Assembly: GCA_903898715.1 (NCBI GenBank)
Contig: CAIUGL010000103.1
Coordinates: 21,557-85,556 of the forward strand
Direction: 5' to 3'
DNA length: 64,000 nt
From: an uncultured Cytophagaceae bacterium
GTDB lineage: Bacteria > Bacteroidota > Bacteroidia > Cytophagales > Spirosomataceae
Under the pieces are notes generated by a model. It searched no databases, was not told the origin of the DNA, and was given only the letters and a program-made list of their open reading frames with translations. Below, piece by piece: positions 24,307-33,415 of this stretch. Both the position numbers and the translations under genes were made by a program. Position 1 is the first letter of the stretch. The number at the start of each line of letters is the position of its first letter.

Positions 24307-25935
24307 ATGTTTAAACGGGTGTTTCTCTTTATTGTTTTGGTATTAGGTGTATTTCAAGGTATGGCCCAAGAAACTCGTTACCGCTACCTCATACTCTTTA
24401 AGGACAAAAAAAACTCCCCATTTTCAATCACTGCGCCAGACAAATTTTTGTCGGCATCTGCCATTAATCGTAGGTTAAAAAACAAAATTGAGATTCGGGA
24501 ACAAGATTTACCAGTAAACCCAACCTACATCGAGGAATTAAAGGCAGCGGGAGCCCAGATTATTTATCCCCTTAAATGGGTCAATGGGGTATTAATTAAG
24601 GAAAAACCGAAAAACATCGCCAAAATTAAAGCATTAAAATCAGTGTTAGGGCTTTACAAAAATATGCCCTTGGATTCAAGTTCAGATCTTCGTCTTGAAA
24701 CGCAAGCTAAAAACCTATCGAAGGAATCCGCGGTACTTGATTATGGAAACTCATTAACCCAGATAAGCCAATTGGGCGTGGATAAAATGCATGCGAAAGG
24801 CTTTACAGGAAAGGACGTCAAAATCACCTTATTGGATGATGGCTTTGCACAAGCTGACCAAGTGGGCTATTTACAAAATGTCTATACCGAAAAGCGATTA
24901 TTAGGCACACTGGTGACTGATCCTGGCATACGTTCGGTGTATGTGGGTGGGGCGCATGGAACCAATGTTTGGAGTACGATAGCCGCGCAATCACCTGGGA
25001 AGTTAATTGGCACAGCTTTTCAAGCCCAATTTGCCTTGGCACAAACAGAGGAAGGGAATCATGAGCTCTTGGTTGAAGAAGCCAATTGGATGCGTGGAGC
25101 GGAATGGGCGGACAGTTTGGGAACGGATATCATTTCTTCATCGCTGGGATATTCAGAATTTGACAATAGTCAATACAATCACAGCTATGCAGATATGAAT
25201 GGAAAGACTACTTTAGTTACCCAAGCTGCAGCGTTTGCCGCGAGCAAAGGAATTGTGTGTATTATTTCGGCGGGAAATCAAGGGAATGACGCTTGGAAAT
25301 ACATTACTGCTCCGGCAGATGCCGACTCCATTTTGAGCGTGGGTGCAGTGGATCGAAATGGGCTACGCGTATCTTTTAGCTCTATTGGGCCCTCCTCAGA
25401 TTTGCGCATCAAGCCTGATATCGCGGCAATGGGTTTATCAACAATTACTGGACTTCCTTCGGGAACCATTGGATCACTGAATGGCACATCTTTTTCTGCT
25501 CCATTAATTGCTGGATTAGTCGCTGGAATCATACAAGCGAACCCGCAAAAGACCGCACAAGAAATCATTCAAGGAATTCGAAAATCAGGTACTCAGTCGT
25601 CAAAACCTGACCAATTACTCGGTTATGGCATTCCAAATTTCGACCGAGCCAATCAAATTGTTAACCCCGTCTTGGGAAATGAATTACCTGTCGAAAACCG
25701 GTTTCATGTATATCCCAACCCGGTTGCTGCAGGTCAAAAAATTCAGGTTTCAACGGGTGGAATAAACCAAGGAACCTTAGATATTTTGAATGCTCAAGGA
25801 GCTATTGTCCAATCACTTAGCTTCCAAAATACGGAATTTGATTTTTTTGTAGCGCCTTTCGTTTCTGGAAAATATTATTTTAGATTTACGCACGGAAATC
25901 TTGTCACAGTGATTCCTGTACTACTAAACCTGTAA
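24307..25935 (+). CDS. secreted S8 subtilase with T9SS sorting domain
   Basis: A 542-residue protease. A signal peptide (ends GMAQE) and a propeptide-like region (~20-125) come first. The subtilisin domain has Asp177 (LLDDGF), His217 (GAHGTN), oxyanion Asn324 (SAGNQGND) and Ser395 (NGTSFSAPL). The last ~75 residues (FHVYPNPVAAGQ to the end) are a type IX secretion sorting domain, so the enzyme is exported across the outer membrane and may be attached to the surface. All catalytic residues are intact. The following acyltransferase gene starts three bases later. Confidence 0.95.
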   Translation: MFKRVFLFIVLVLGVFQGMAQETRYRYLILFKDKKNSPFSITAPDKFLSASAINRRLKNKIEIREQDLPVNPTYIEELKAAGAQIIYPLKWVNGVLIKEKPKNIAKIKALKSVLGLYKNMPLDSSSDLRLETQAKNLSKESAVLDYGNSLTQISQLGVDKMHAKGFTGKDVKITLLDDGFAQADQVGYLQNVYTEKRLLGTLVTDPGIRSVYVGGAHGTNVWSTIAAQSPGKLIGTAFQAQFALAQTEEGNHELLVEEANWMRGAEWADSLGTDIISSSLGYSEFDNSQYNHSYADMNGKTTLVTQAAAFAASKGIVCIISAGNQGNDAWKYITAPADADSILSVGAVDRNGLRVSFSSIGPSSDLRIKPDIAAMGLSTITGLPSGTIGSLNGTSFSAPLIAGLVAGIIQANPQKTAQEIIQGIRKSGTQSSKPDQLLGYGIPNFDRANQIVNPVLGNELPVENRFHVYPNPVAAGQKIQVSTGGINQGTLDILNAQGAIVQSLSFQNTEFDFFVAPFVSGKYYFRFTHGNLVTVIPVLLNL

Positions 25936-25937
25936 AA

Positions 25938-27044
25938 ATGAAATCTCGCTTTTTATCGTTGGACATCCTCCGTGGCATTACGTTGGCCGCTATGATTTTA
26001 GTTAATACGTCCGGCAATGGCACATATACCTACGGTCCTTTACAACACGCTGATTGGCACGGCTTCACACCCACGGACCTCGTATTTCCTACCTTCTTAT
26101 TTATGGTGGGCGTTGCGATGCGATTCTCATTTAAAGCATTCAACTACACATTAACTCCTGCCGTTCGATCCAAAATTCTAAAAAGAACGGTCTTGTTATT
26201 CCTCATTAATTACATCATATTCTATTTTCCTTTCATCGATTTTACGTGGGAAAATTTGCGCTTTTTAAATGTATTGCCCCGCATTGCGTTATCGTATTGT
26301 GCCATTTCATTTATCACCTTAAGTGTCCCAGCGCGTTGGCTTACCACGATAAATATCAGCTTTCTTCTTGCCTACTGGGCTATTATGGCCCTTTTGGGCG
26401 ACACAGGTGTAGCTTATGAATTGGGATCAAATGCCGTTCTCAAATTGGATTTGTTTCTCTTTGGACCTACCCACTTATATGATGGAAATGGTATTCCATT
26501 CGACCCAGAAGGCTTTTTGAGCACATTACCAGCCTTGAGTACCTGTTTATTTGGATATCAAGTCAGTTTGTATTTAGAGAAACAAAGGGACGCGCAAAAA
26601 CCTGCATTAACCGGTTTGCTAGTATACGGTATTGGGCTAATCGTACTGGCACTGATTTGGGACAAAAGCTTTCCCATCAACAAAAAATTGTGGACAAGTT
26701 CGTTTGTTCTAATGTGTGCAGGGATAGATTTTGTATTGATTGGCTTATTGAATTGGTGGATTGAAGTCAAGGAAAGGAATTTTGCGAATACCTTCTTCTT
26801 GGTTTTTGGTACCAATTCTATTTTAGCTTACGCCATCTCGGAAGTGTTAACGATCCAAATGTCACATGTCCAAATACAAGAGGGATCTGGAACAACGTCA
26901 CTAAACGATTGGCTTTATTGGCATATTTTCGAACCGGTATTCGGAAAATTCAACGGATCACTCGCGTACGCAATCTGCTTCGTGCTGGTTTGTTGGTCCC
27001 TTTGCTATGTTTGCTACAAGCGAAAATGGTTTCTGAAAGTTTAA
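25938..27044 (+). CDS. NagX-like membrane acyltransferase (DUF5009/HGSNAT-like)
   Basis: A 368-residue membrane protein with about ten hydrophobic segments. The N-terminus LSLDILRGITLAAMILVN and QHADWHGFTPTDLVFPTFLFMVG, with a conserved His and Asp, define the family related to heparan-alpha-glucosaminide N-acetyltransferase and bacterial NagX. Human members acetylate glucosamine across a membrane; bacterial substrates are not established. The gene follows the subtilase by three bases, and its last four bases overlap the end of the ROK kinase gene on the other strand. The pairing with a ROK sugar kinase hints at amino-sugar metabolism. Confidence 0.88.
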   Translation: MKSRFLSLDILRGITLAAMILVNTSGNGTYTYGPLQHADWHGFTPTDLVFPTFLFMVGVAMRFSFKAFNYTLTPAVRSKILKRTVLLFLINYIIFYFPFIDFTWENLRFLNVLPRIALSYCAISFITLSVPARWLTTINISFLLAYWAIMALLGDTGVAYELGSNAVLKLDLFLFGPTHLYDGNGIPFDPEGFLSTLPALSTCLFGYQVSLYLEKQRDAQKPALTGLLVYGIGLIVLALIWDKSFPINKKLWTSSFVLMCAGIDFVLIGLLNWWIEVKERNFANTFFLVFGTNSILAYAISEVLTIQMSHVQIQEGSGTTSLNDWLYWHIFEPVFGKFNGSLAYAICFVLVCWSLCYVCYKRKWFLKV

Positions 27045-27964
27045 GCAAACAACATCGCCGCACCGAATACACCCGCACTATCGCCTAATTTGGGCTTAAC
27101 AATAGGGGTATTTACTTCACCAGAATTGAAAATGTATTTCTTTATCCGATTATAACCTTCGGTATAAAGCAAGTCAATATTGCCTACACCGCCACCGATG
27201 ACAATGACATCTGGGTCAAGCACGTTGATTAAGGTGGAAATGGCCCGACCGAAATTCTCCAACATGCGGTCTACGGTTGCCAAAGCAACGGGATCATTTC
27301 CCGCAAAATAAGCTTGCATAATCTGCGGCATGCGCATCTTTTGACCCGACTGGCGTTCATAAAATAACTCCAATGCCGGTCCAGAAATCACGTGTTCAAC
27401 ACATCCAGCTTTCCCACAGTAACACGAATCGCCCCCCTCTTCTAAAATATTATGCCCCCATTCCCCTCCAATTCCATGTACACCTTTTACCACTTTTCCA
27501 TGTGCAACCAATCCTCCTCCAACGCCAGTACCCATAATCACACCAAAGACAATTTCGGCTCCGGGGTGTACGTCCAAAACAGCACCTAAATGAGTTTCTG
27601 CCAATGCAAAACAATTCGCATCATTGGCAAGCGACACCTCACATCCTAAAATAGCCGCCAAATCCGAAGCCATGGCCTGCCCATTCATACAGACCGTATT
27701 GCAATTTTTCATGGTTTGGGTACGCGGATCCAACACACCTGGGGTGGCAAAGCCCACTTGGACAGGTGATTCATTCAGTTCAGTCGCCACCTCGTCCACT
27801 AAGCGTTTGACTTGCAGTAGAATATGCGTATAACCTTTCGAAGCTTCTGTGTCAATGCGTTTGCGCATGATGACACGCGTAGGATTCTGCCGATCTAATA
27901 CGGCACATTCAATTTTGGTTCCCCCTAAATCAACACCCCATAAATTACCGCCTGTTGTCTTCAT
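27041..27964 (-). CDS. ROK-family sugar kinase
   Basis: A 307-residue kinase. The ATP-binding motif GVDLGGTKIECAVL is at the N-terminus; AVLDV...MGTGVGGGLV follows. The zinc site GHNILEEGGDSCYCGKAGCVEHV (His, CxCGxxGCxE) and VIVIGGGVGN are intact. ROK kinases phosphorylate glucose, fructose, N-acetylglucosamine or N-acetylmannosamine; the sugar cannot be set from sequence. It has no DNA-binding domain, so it is an enzyme rather than a ROK repressor. Its start overlaps the rsgA end by 20 bases, which suggests coupling. Confidence 0.92.
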   Translation of the reverse strand: MKTTGGNLWGVDLGGTKIECAVLDRQNPTRVIMRKRIDTEASKGYTHILLQVKRLVDEVATELNESPVQVGFATPGVLDPRTQTMKNCNTVCMNGQAMASDLAAILGCEVSLANDANCFALAETHLGAVLDVHPGAEIVFGVIMGTGVGGGLVAHGKVVKGVHGIGGEWGHNILEEGGDSCYCGKAGCVEHVISGPALELFYERQSGQKMRMPQIMQAYFAGNDPVALATVDRMLENFGRAISTLINVLDPDVIVIGGGVGNIDLLYTEGYNRIKKYIFNSGEVNTPIVKPKLGDSAGVFGAAMLFA

Positions 27965-28877
27965 TTTCGAATATACTTAAATAGCTTAAATAGCGACTAG
28001 ATGCAATTTCTCCAGACTCAACCGCCTTGATTACGGCACAAGCTGGCTCTGAAATGTGAACGCAATTGTTAAATTTACACGCGCCCAATAAGGCGCGCAT
28101 TTCCGGAAAATAATGGGCTAGCTCTTCTTTTTCAATCTCGTGAATTCCCATTTCATTAATGCCCGGACTATCAATTAAATAGGTTCCGTCACTTAATTCC
28201 CACATGGTTGAATAGGTCGTCGTATGCACACCTTTCTGAGCAAAATCAGAGATTTCTTTGGTTTTAATCTGAAGATGTGGCGCTACAATATTCAACAAAC
28301 TAGATTTACCTACACCTGAGTGACCGGCGATCAAGGAAACTTTCCCTTGAAACATAGCCTTAAATTCATCTACACCCTGATTTTTGGGGATCGAGGTAAA
28401 TAAAATTCCATAGCCTAATTCTTGATACAACGCAGCATATTCAAAAACTTGATCTTGCTCCTCCTCGTCAAGTAAATCCATTTTGTTAAATACAATATGA
28501 ACGGGAATGCGAAAAGCTTCCGCTGTCACTAAAAAACGATCCAAAAATCCAAGGGAAGTTTTGGGCGATTTTAAGGTCATGACAAAAATCGCTTGGTCAA
28601 CGTTGGCGGCCAACATCTGCCCTTGGGCGGTTTTGTGAACTGATTTACGAATCAAATAATTCGTGCGTGGTAGAATTTCTTCAATCAAGACGGTTTGATG
28701 CACCTCGTCTTCCATGGAAAACATCACCCAATCGCCTACGGCAATTGGATTCGAAGTGGTAGGCCCCTTTAGCTTAAATTTGCCTTTCAAACGGCCATCA
28801 AAAACCTTTCCAGACTCAGCACGCACTTCGTACCAAGATCCAGTAGACCGCATAATTAAGCCTTTATTGAGCGACAT
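27945..28877 (-). CDS. rsgA: ribosome small-subunit GTPase RsgA
   Basis: A 310-residue circularly permuted GTPase that checks late 30S maturation. An N-terminal OB fold is followed by NKMD (G4), the P-loop AGHSGVGKSSLLN (G1) and DSPGIN (G3), then a zinc finger CKFNNCVHISEPAC. The ATG at 28877 gives the family N-terminus; reading from 28943 would add 22 residues lying inside waaA. It overlaps the waaA end by 14 bases and the next gene by 20, so waaA, rsgA and the ROK gene form one operon. Confidence 0.96.
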   Translation of the reverse strand: MSLNKGLIMRSTGSWYEVRAESGKVFDGRLKGKFKLKGPTTSNPIAVGDWVMFSMEDEVHQTVLIEEILPRTNYLIRKSVHKTAQGQMLAANVDQAIFVMTLKSPKTSLGFLDRFLVTAEAFRIPVHIVFNKMDLLDEEEQDQVFEYAALYQELGYGILFTSIPKNQGVDEFKAMFQGKVSLIAGHSGVGKSSLLNIVAPHLQIKTKEISDFAQKGVHTTTYSTMWELSDGTYLIDSPGINEMGIHEIEKEELAHYFPEMRALLGACKFNNCVHISEPACAVIKAVESGEIASSRYLSYLSIFENEDNRR

Positions 28878-30117
28878 AGGCCTGATTTGTTTGTTCGATA
28901 TACGACATAATTCGTTCAGTTGCCCCCGCTTGTAACGCAACAAAATTTCTTGACATCACTTGTTTATTTACTAATAGATCTTCATCCTCAAAAATAACAC
29001 GCATCGCTTGTTCCAATGTCGCAGCATCTGCAATGGGAAATGCTAAACCCAAAGAAACTAAATCTACCGCCTCATTAAATTTTTGATAATTTTTATTTCC
29101 AAAAAAGACCGTTGGCCCATACACCGCGGCCTCCAACGTATTATGCAGACCAGCACCAAACGCCCCACCAATATACGCAAATGTAGCTCCACGATACATG
29201 GTGGCCAGTCGGCCTATTTCATCCACAATCAATACTTCCGCATTGTCAACTAACTCACCCGTAGAAAACATGACGGGTACAGACATTTGGTTTTTCCATG
29301 ATTGAAGTTCCGCAGCGTGGATTTCATGGGGCACAATAACCCATTTTAAGGGAAAAGCATGTGCATTTATGAGTGGAATAATGCAATCCAAATCAGCCTG
29401 CCAGGCAGATCCGACCACGATAAAAGCCTGATTGTCAACAAACTGGGTCAATAAATCCCAAGGGGATGAATTGCGTGCATTAGCTAAAACGCGATCAAAA
29501 CGTGTATCACCAGCAACAGTCACTGCATGAATACCTATTGATTCGAGTAATTCTTTTGACTCTGTATTTTGAACAAAAAGGTGATTGAAGGAGGCCAACA
29601 TCGATCTAAAAAATCCACCATACCATTGAAAAAATACATGATTGGGTCGGAAAATTCCAGAGACTAATAAGGTATGAATCCCTCGATCACGAAGTCCTTG
29701 CAAGTAGAAATACCAAAACTCATACTTGACAAATAGGGCAATTTTTGGCTTAACTAAATCTAAAAATCGGGCACTGGCATGGCGACCATCAAATGGCAAA
29801 TAGCTTATATAATCGATGCCTGGTGTGTTTTTTCGAACTTCATATCCGGATGGCGAATAAAAAGTGACTAAAATAAAATGATCTGGGTATTGATTTTTGA
29901 ATGCCTCAATGATCGGTCGGCCTTGCTCGAATTCCCCCATTGAAGCGGTATGAATCCAAGCCACTGGCTTTTCATTCAAATGCATGGCAGACTCCAATCC
30001 CTCCCAAAGGGTTTGTTGGCCTTCATGCCACAATTTAGCTTTGGGATGAAACAAAGCAGCCAAACGCATGGTTTGGCGATATAAAAACAAGGCAAAAGAA
30101 TAAAGCCAAACTCTCAA
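28864..30117 (-). CDS. waaA: Kdo transferase
   Basis: A 417-residue 3-deoxy-D-manno-octulosonic acid transferase that adds Kdo to lipid A precursor at the inner membrane. An N-terminal anchor (WLYSFALFLYRQTMRLAALF) comes first, then WIHTASMGEFEQ with the catalytic Glu, and a C-terminal GT-B domain (GATFAYIGGAFGAGLHNTLEAAVYG). The start is taken as TTG (complement of 30115-30117), because the first in-frame ATG (30069) would remove the conserved anchor. This marks a Gram-negative outer membrane with Kdo-containing LPS. Confidence 0.95.
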   Translation of the reverse strand: MRVWLYSFALFLYRQTMRLAALFHPKAKLWHEGQQTLWEGLESAMHLNEKPVAWIHTASMGEFEQGRPIIEAFKNQYPDHFILVTFYSPSGYEVRKNTPGIDYISYLPFDGRHASARFLDLVKPKIALFVKYEFWYFYLQGLRDRGIHTLLVSGIFRPNHVFFQWYGGFFRSMLASFNHLFVQNTESKELLESIGIHAVTVAGDTRFDRVLANARNSSPWDLLTQFVDNQAFIVVGSAWQADLDCIIPLINAHAFPLKWVIVPHEIHAAELQSWKNQMSVPVMFSTGELVDNAEVLIVDEIGRLATMYRGATFAYIGGAFGAGLHNTLEAAVYGPTVFFGNKNYQKFNEAVDLVSLGLAFPIADAATLEQAMRVIFEDEDLLVNKQVMSRNFVALQAGATERIMSYIEQTNQAYVAQ

Positions 30118-30182
30118 GTTTTTACTAAATTTGATGTTGAATTGATAAAATTACAAAAATTAGCGGCACTTGCCACCATCCC

Positions 30183-30512
30183 ATGAATTGGAATCAACTA
30201 ACAACAGAGCAACAACTGGACGAAATAATAGAGACATCGGCGGAAAAACCCGTAGTCATTTTCAAACACAGTACCCGTTGTTCGATTTCATCTACGGCAT
30301 TAAGCCGACTAGAGCGTGCATGGGATGCCAATCAAACACCCGCATTTTATTTAGATTTAATTGCCTATCGTCCTATTTCAGGATTAATCGCAGAGACATT
30401 TGATGTGGAGCATCAATCACCTCAGGTTCTTGTGATTGATCAAGGGAAATGTACCTATTCTGCCACACATTGGGATATATCCATGGATGAATTAAAGCCA
30501 TTTTTAGCCTAA
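30183..30512 (+). CDS. ytxJ: YtxJ-like redox protein (bacillithiol system)
   Basis: A 109-residue thioredoxin-fold protein. The FKHSTRCSISSTAL motif with one Cys and a helix start, followed by SPQVLVIDQGK with cis-Pro, matches YtxJ, a monothiol bacilliredoxin-like family in organisms that make bacillithiol. It would remove bacillithiol from proteins or act in thiol homeostasis. The gene is divergent from waaA and starts a run with the unknown exported protein, lipA and the lycopene cyclase gene. Confidence 0.88.
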   Translation: MNWNQLTTEQQLDEIIETSAEKPVVIFKHSTRCSISSTALSRLERAWDANQTPAFYLDLIAYRPISGLIAETFDVEHQSPQVLVIDQGKCTYSATHWDISMDELKPFLA

Positions 30513-30515
30513 ACC

Positions 30516-31274
30516 ATGCGTAAATTTTGGGGAGTTTTCTTGGTAGTTTGTTGTCCGCTGGTTTTACTAGGCCAACGGAAAAATACGGTCATTCAAGCCC
30601 CAAAAACAACCGTAAATACTTCAAAAAGTGAATGGTCATTAGGTGTATCTACGTCAACGAACTCCGGCATTTTTGGAGGTGTACAATTCCGCAAACCATG
30701 GGGTACAACAGAAAATAAAAATTTTGTGGGGCTAGAAGCTGCCATTTTAAATGACTACCGTGAATTCACTTCCCCTTATACCTACAATGGTCGATCGCAC
30801 AAAGACGGAAAACTAAATCAGTTGATTACAATTCGACCTGCCTTTGGACGGCAATGGACCTTGTTGCAAAAGTCCTCTGAAGGTGGGCAAAAACTTATGG
30901 GTTTGTTTTCCACTGGACCTAGCATAGGGCTACAAAAGCCATATTATGTGGAAATATCGTATGATAATGGCGGTCAAGCCACCGCTGAAGTGCCGTATGC
31001 CAAAACGCTGGACAATACGTACAAAAAAGTGATTATCATGGGAGAAAGCAGTGTATTGAAGGGACTTAACGAATCCGTAATTGTTCCGGGTTGGCACGTT
31101 AAAACGGCTGTCAACATGGAAATTGAGACTTTAAAACAAAATAATATTGGTATAGAAATCGGTTTTGTGGTGGATTACTTCACAAAACCAATTGACATGT
31201 TAAACCTTACGGCCGGTCGGCAAGTTTACACAACCGGTTACATCAGTTTTTCCATGGGAAAAAACACGAAATAA
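30516..31274 (+). CDS. exported protein of unknown function, beta-rich
   Basis: A 252-residue protein with a signal peptide (hydrophobic residues 5-18, ending LLGQ). The mature part has alternating beta-strand patterns (SEWSLGVSTSTNSG, GWHVKTAVNMEIE, NIGIEIGFVVDYF) and ends in YISFSMGKNTK, suggestive of an outer-membrane beta barrel of eight to ten strands. I recognise no named family. It lies three bases after ytxJ and ten before lipA, so it is part of that transcription unit, but this gives no functional hint. Confidence 0.75.
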   Translation: MRKFWGVFLVVCCPLVLLGQRKNTVIQAPKTTVNTSKSEWSLGVSTSTNSGIFGGVQFRKPWGTTENKNFVGLEAAILNDYREFTSPYTYNGRSHKDGKLNQLITIRPAFGRQWTLLQKSSEGGQKLMGLFSTGPSIGLQKPYYVEISYDNGGQATAEVPYAKTLDNTYKKVIIMGESSVLKGLNESVIVPGWHVKTAVNMEIETLKQNNIGIEIGFVVDYFTKPIDMLNLTAGRQVYTTGYISFSMGKNTK

Positions 31275-31284
31275 CGCCTAAATC

Positions 31285-32154
31285 ATGATTGAATTACCAC
31301 AAATAAGCCCTACCTCTTCCAATCGTAAACCAGATTGGTTACGTGTCAAATTACCCATTGGAGAGAATTACGCAAAAGTGCGCAAATTGGTTGACGAGTA
31401 TAAATTACATACCATCTGCCAGTCGGGCAATTGCCCAAATATGGGCGAATGCTGGGGAGAGGGAACAGCAACATTTATGATTTTAGGCAACGTCTGCACA
31501 CGATCTTGCACATTTTGTGCTGTGGCAACCGGTAGACCGCAAGAATACGATGAAGATGAACCAAGACGTGTCGCCGAAGCAATTCAATTAATGCAGGTAA
31601 AGCACGCGGTCATCACTTCAGTCAACCGCGATGAATTAAAAGATAAAGGAGCTGAAATTTGGTACCAAACAGTTCGTGCAGTAAAAGAAACAACTCCCGC
31701 AACGACCATTGAGACATTGATTCCAGATGTAAAGGCCAACTGGGATGCCTTAATTCGTATGATTGAAGGAGGACAAGAAGTTGTTTCCCATAACATGGAG
31801 ACGGTAGCACGTTTGTATCGCTATGTACGTCCACAGGCGAAATATGAGCGGAGTTTGGAGCAAATCAAACGAACCAAAGAATTTGGAAAACGCAACAAAT
31901 CCGGCATCATGTTGGGCCTAGGCGAAACAAAAGACGAAGTATTTCAAGCAATGGATGATTTAGTGGCACATGGACTTGATGTGTTGACCTTAGGACAATA
32001 TTTACAGCCGACGAAAATGCACCACGAAGTCATTGAATGGATTCATCCAGATACGTTCGCGATGTACAAAGAAGAAGGACTGAAGCGTGGACTTGCCTAT
32101 GTTGAATCTGGTGCCCTAGTCCGTTCAAGTTATCACGCAGAACGACACATCTAA
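31285..32154 (+). CDS. lipA: lipoyl synthase
   Basis: A 289-residue radical SAM enzyme that inserts two sulfur atoms into octanoyl groups to form lipoate. Both cluster motifs are intact: [13 protein letters not shown] for the auxiliary 4Fe-4S cluster that donates sulfur, and [10 protein letters not shown] for the radical SAM cluster. The C-terminal RSSYHAE, with the serine ligand of the auxiliary cluster, is also there. The length is normal. The stop codon is directly followed by the ATG of the lycopene cyclase gene. Confidence 0.97.
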   Translation: MIELPQISPTSSNRKPDWLRVKLPIGENYAKVRKLVDEYKLHTICQSGNCPNMGECWGEGTATFMILGNVCTRSCTFCAVATGRPQEYDEDEPRRVAEAIQLMQVKHAVITSVNRDELKDKGAEIWYQTVRAVKETTPATTIETLIPDVKANWDALIRMIEGGQEVVSHNMETVARLYRYVRPQAKYERSLEQIKRTKEFGKRNKSGIMLGLGETKDEVFQAMDDLVAHGLDVLTLGQYLQPTKMHHEVIEWIHPDTFAMYKEEGLKRGLAYVESGALVRSSYHAERHI

Positions 32155-33354
32155 ATGAGCGACATGCCATCACATCATCAGCCTACATACACCTATATCC
32201 TAGCGGGTGGCGGTATGGCCGGATTATCGTTGGCATTTTACCTCAATCAAAGCAGCGTACCATTTGATTCTATATTAATCATTGATCAAGCTGAGAAAAA
32301 TACCCGGGATAAAACGTGGTGTTATTGGTCAGATCAACCCGAGACATTTGACGCGGTGGTGGAGCATAGTTGGAACCAACTATGGTTTCATTCGTTCGAT
32401 AATCGTAGTGACAAATTTTCGATTTTACCCTTTAGCTATCGTAAAATTCAAAGTGATTCTTGGTATGCATATATCCAAAAGGAGCTAAAGCAAAATCCCA
32501 AAATTCAGTTTATTCAAACCAAAGTTCTCGGCTTTTCATACGAAGGGCGTTATACCCAAGTTCGAACAGAGGCGGGTGATTTTACCGCGACCGAAAAGAT
32601 CTTTGATAGTATCAGTGCCTTTCCTTGTGAGCTTGCGAATCCACAGCATCTTAAACAACATTTTGTGGGTCTGACGATAGAAGCCAATTTTCCTATTTTT
32701 GACCCAGCTGCTGCCCATTTGTTTGACTTTAGAATTGCGCATACACCTGCCTGCGAGTTTATGTATGTACTACCTACGTCGGATCGAATCGCGTTGTTTG
32801 AACACACCTATTTTTCAGGCCAATTAAAAGAAAAACAGCATTATTTGGACCAAATCAAGGCTTATTTATTCGGCGCCTATGGGTTGAGTGAAGATGATTA
32901 TTTGGTTTTGGAAGAGGAATCAGGCATTATTCCAATGACTTTATCGGAAGCCGAACCTCAAAATTTACACACGAAAGTAATACAAATTGGCACCTCCGGG
33001 GGATTTGTTAAATCAACCACGGGATATAGCTTTTTGCGTACGCAGCGGAAATTAAAAGAGTTGGTTGCCAATTTGCAAAATCAACACTGGGATGCCCCTG
33101 TGAATGATACAAAACCATTCAAAAAATGGATGGACCGCGTATTTTTACAAGTGCTCGTTGATCAAAAAATTAAAGGAAATAAGGTATTTGAATCGTTATT
33201 TCAAAAAAATAGACCTCAACTAATTTTGAGATTTCTAGAGGAGCAGACGACTATGTGGGAAGATTTAAAATTAATGACTTCCGTACCTACCCTGCCCTTT
33301 ATGCAGGCTGCATTTAAAATTGCCTTAGCTGATCTACCTTTTCCTAAAAAATGA
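32155..33354 (+). CDS. crtY: lycopene cyclase family protein (CrtY-like)
   Basis: A 399-residue flavoprotein. The N-terminal dinucleotide fold ILAGGGMAGLSLAFYL is followed by DKTWCYWS, the signature of lycopene beta-cyclases, and a late GTSGGFVKSTTGYSF motif. It would convert linear carotene ends to beta rings at the membrane. No other carotenoid genes are in the window. The gene starts with no gap after lipA. A second in-frame ATG is three codons downstream. Confidence 0.88.
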   Translation: MSDMPSHHQPTYTYILAGGGMAGLSLAFYLNQSSVPFDSILIIDQAEKNTRDKTWCYWSDQPETFDAVVEHSWNQLWFHSFDNRSDKFSILPFSYRKIQSDSWYAYIQKELKQNPKIQFIQTKVLGFSYEGRYTQVRTEAGDFTATEKIFDSISAFPCELANPQHLKQHFVGLTIEANFPIFDPAAAHLFDFRIAHTPACEFMYVLPTSDRIALFEHTYFSGQLKEKQHYLDQIKAYLFGAYGLSEDDYLVLEEESGIIPMTLSEAEPQNLHTKVIQIGTSGGFVKSTTGYSFLRTQRKLKELVANLQNQHWDAPVNDTKPFKKWMDRVFLQVLVDQKIKGNKVFESLFQKNRPQLILRFLEEQTTMWEDLKLMTSVPTLPFMQAAFKIALADLPFPKK

Positions 33355-33377
33355 TTGCCTTGCCCGAATATAAATCT

Positions 33378-33385
33378 TAAATTTG
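33378..33385 (+). promoter_or_regulatory. metK promoter -7 box (TAAATTTG)
   Basis: TAAATTTG fits TAnnTTTG, and a TTG at 33355-33357 lies 20 bases upstream at the expected -33 place. The ATG at 33416 is 30 bases after the box, so the leader is too short for a SAM riboswitch. Confidence 0.6.
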
Positions 33386-33415
33386 CACGTTTTTAAATCT
33401 AACAACCAATACCCA

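Noticed and set aside
33386..33415. SAM riboswitch before metK
   Set aside because: The leader between the -7 box and the ATG is about 25-30 bases, too short for any known SAM aptamer.
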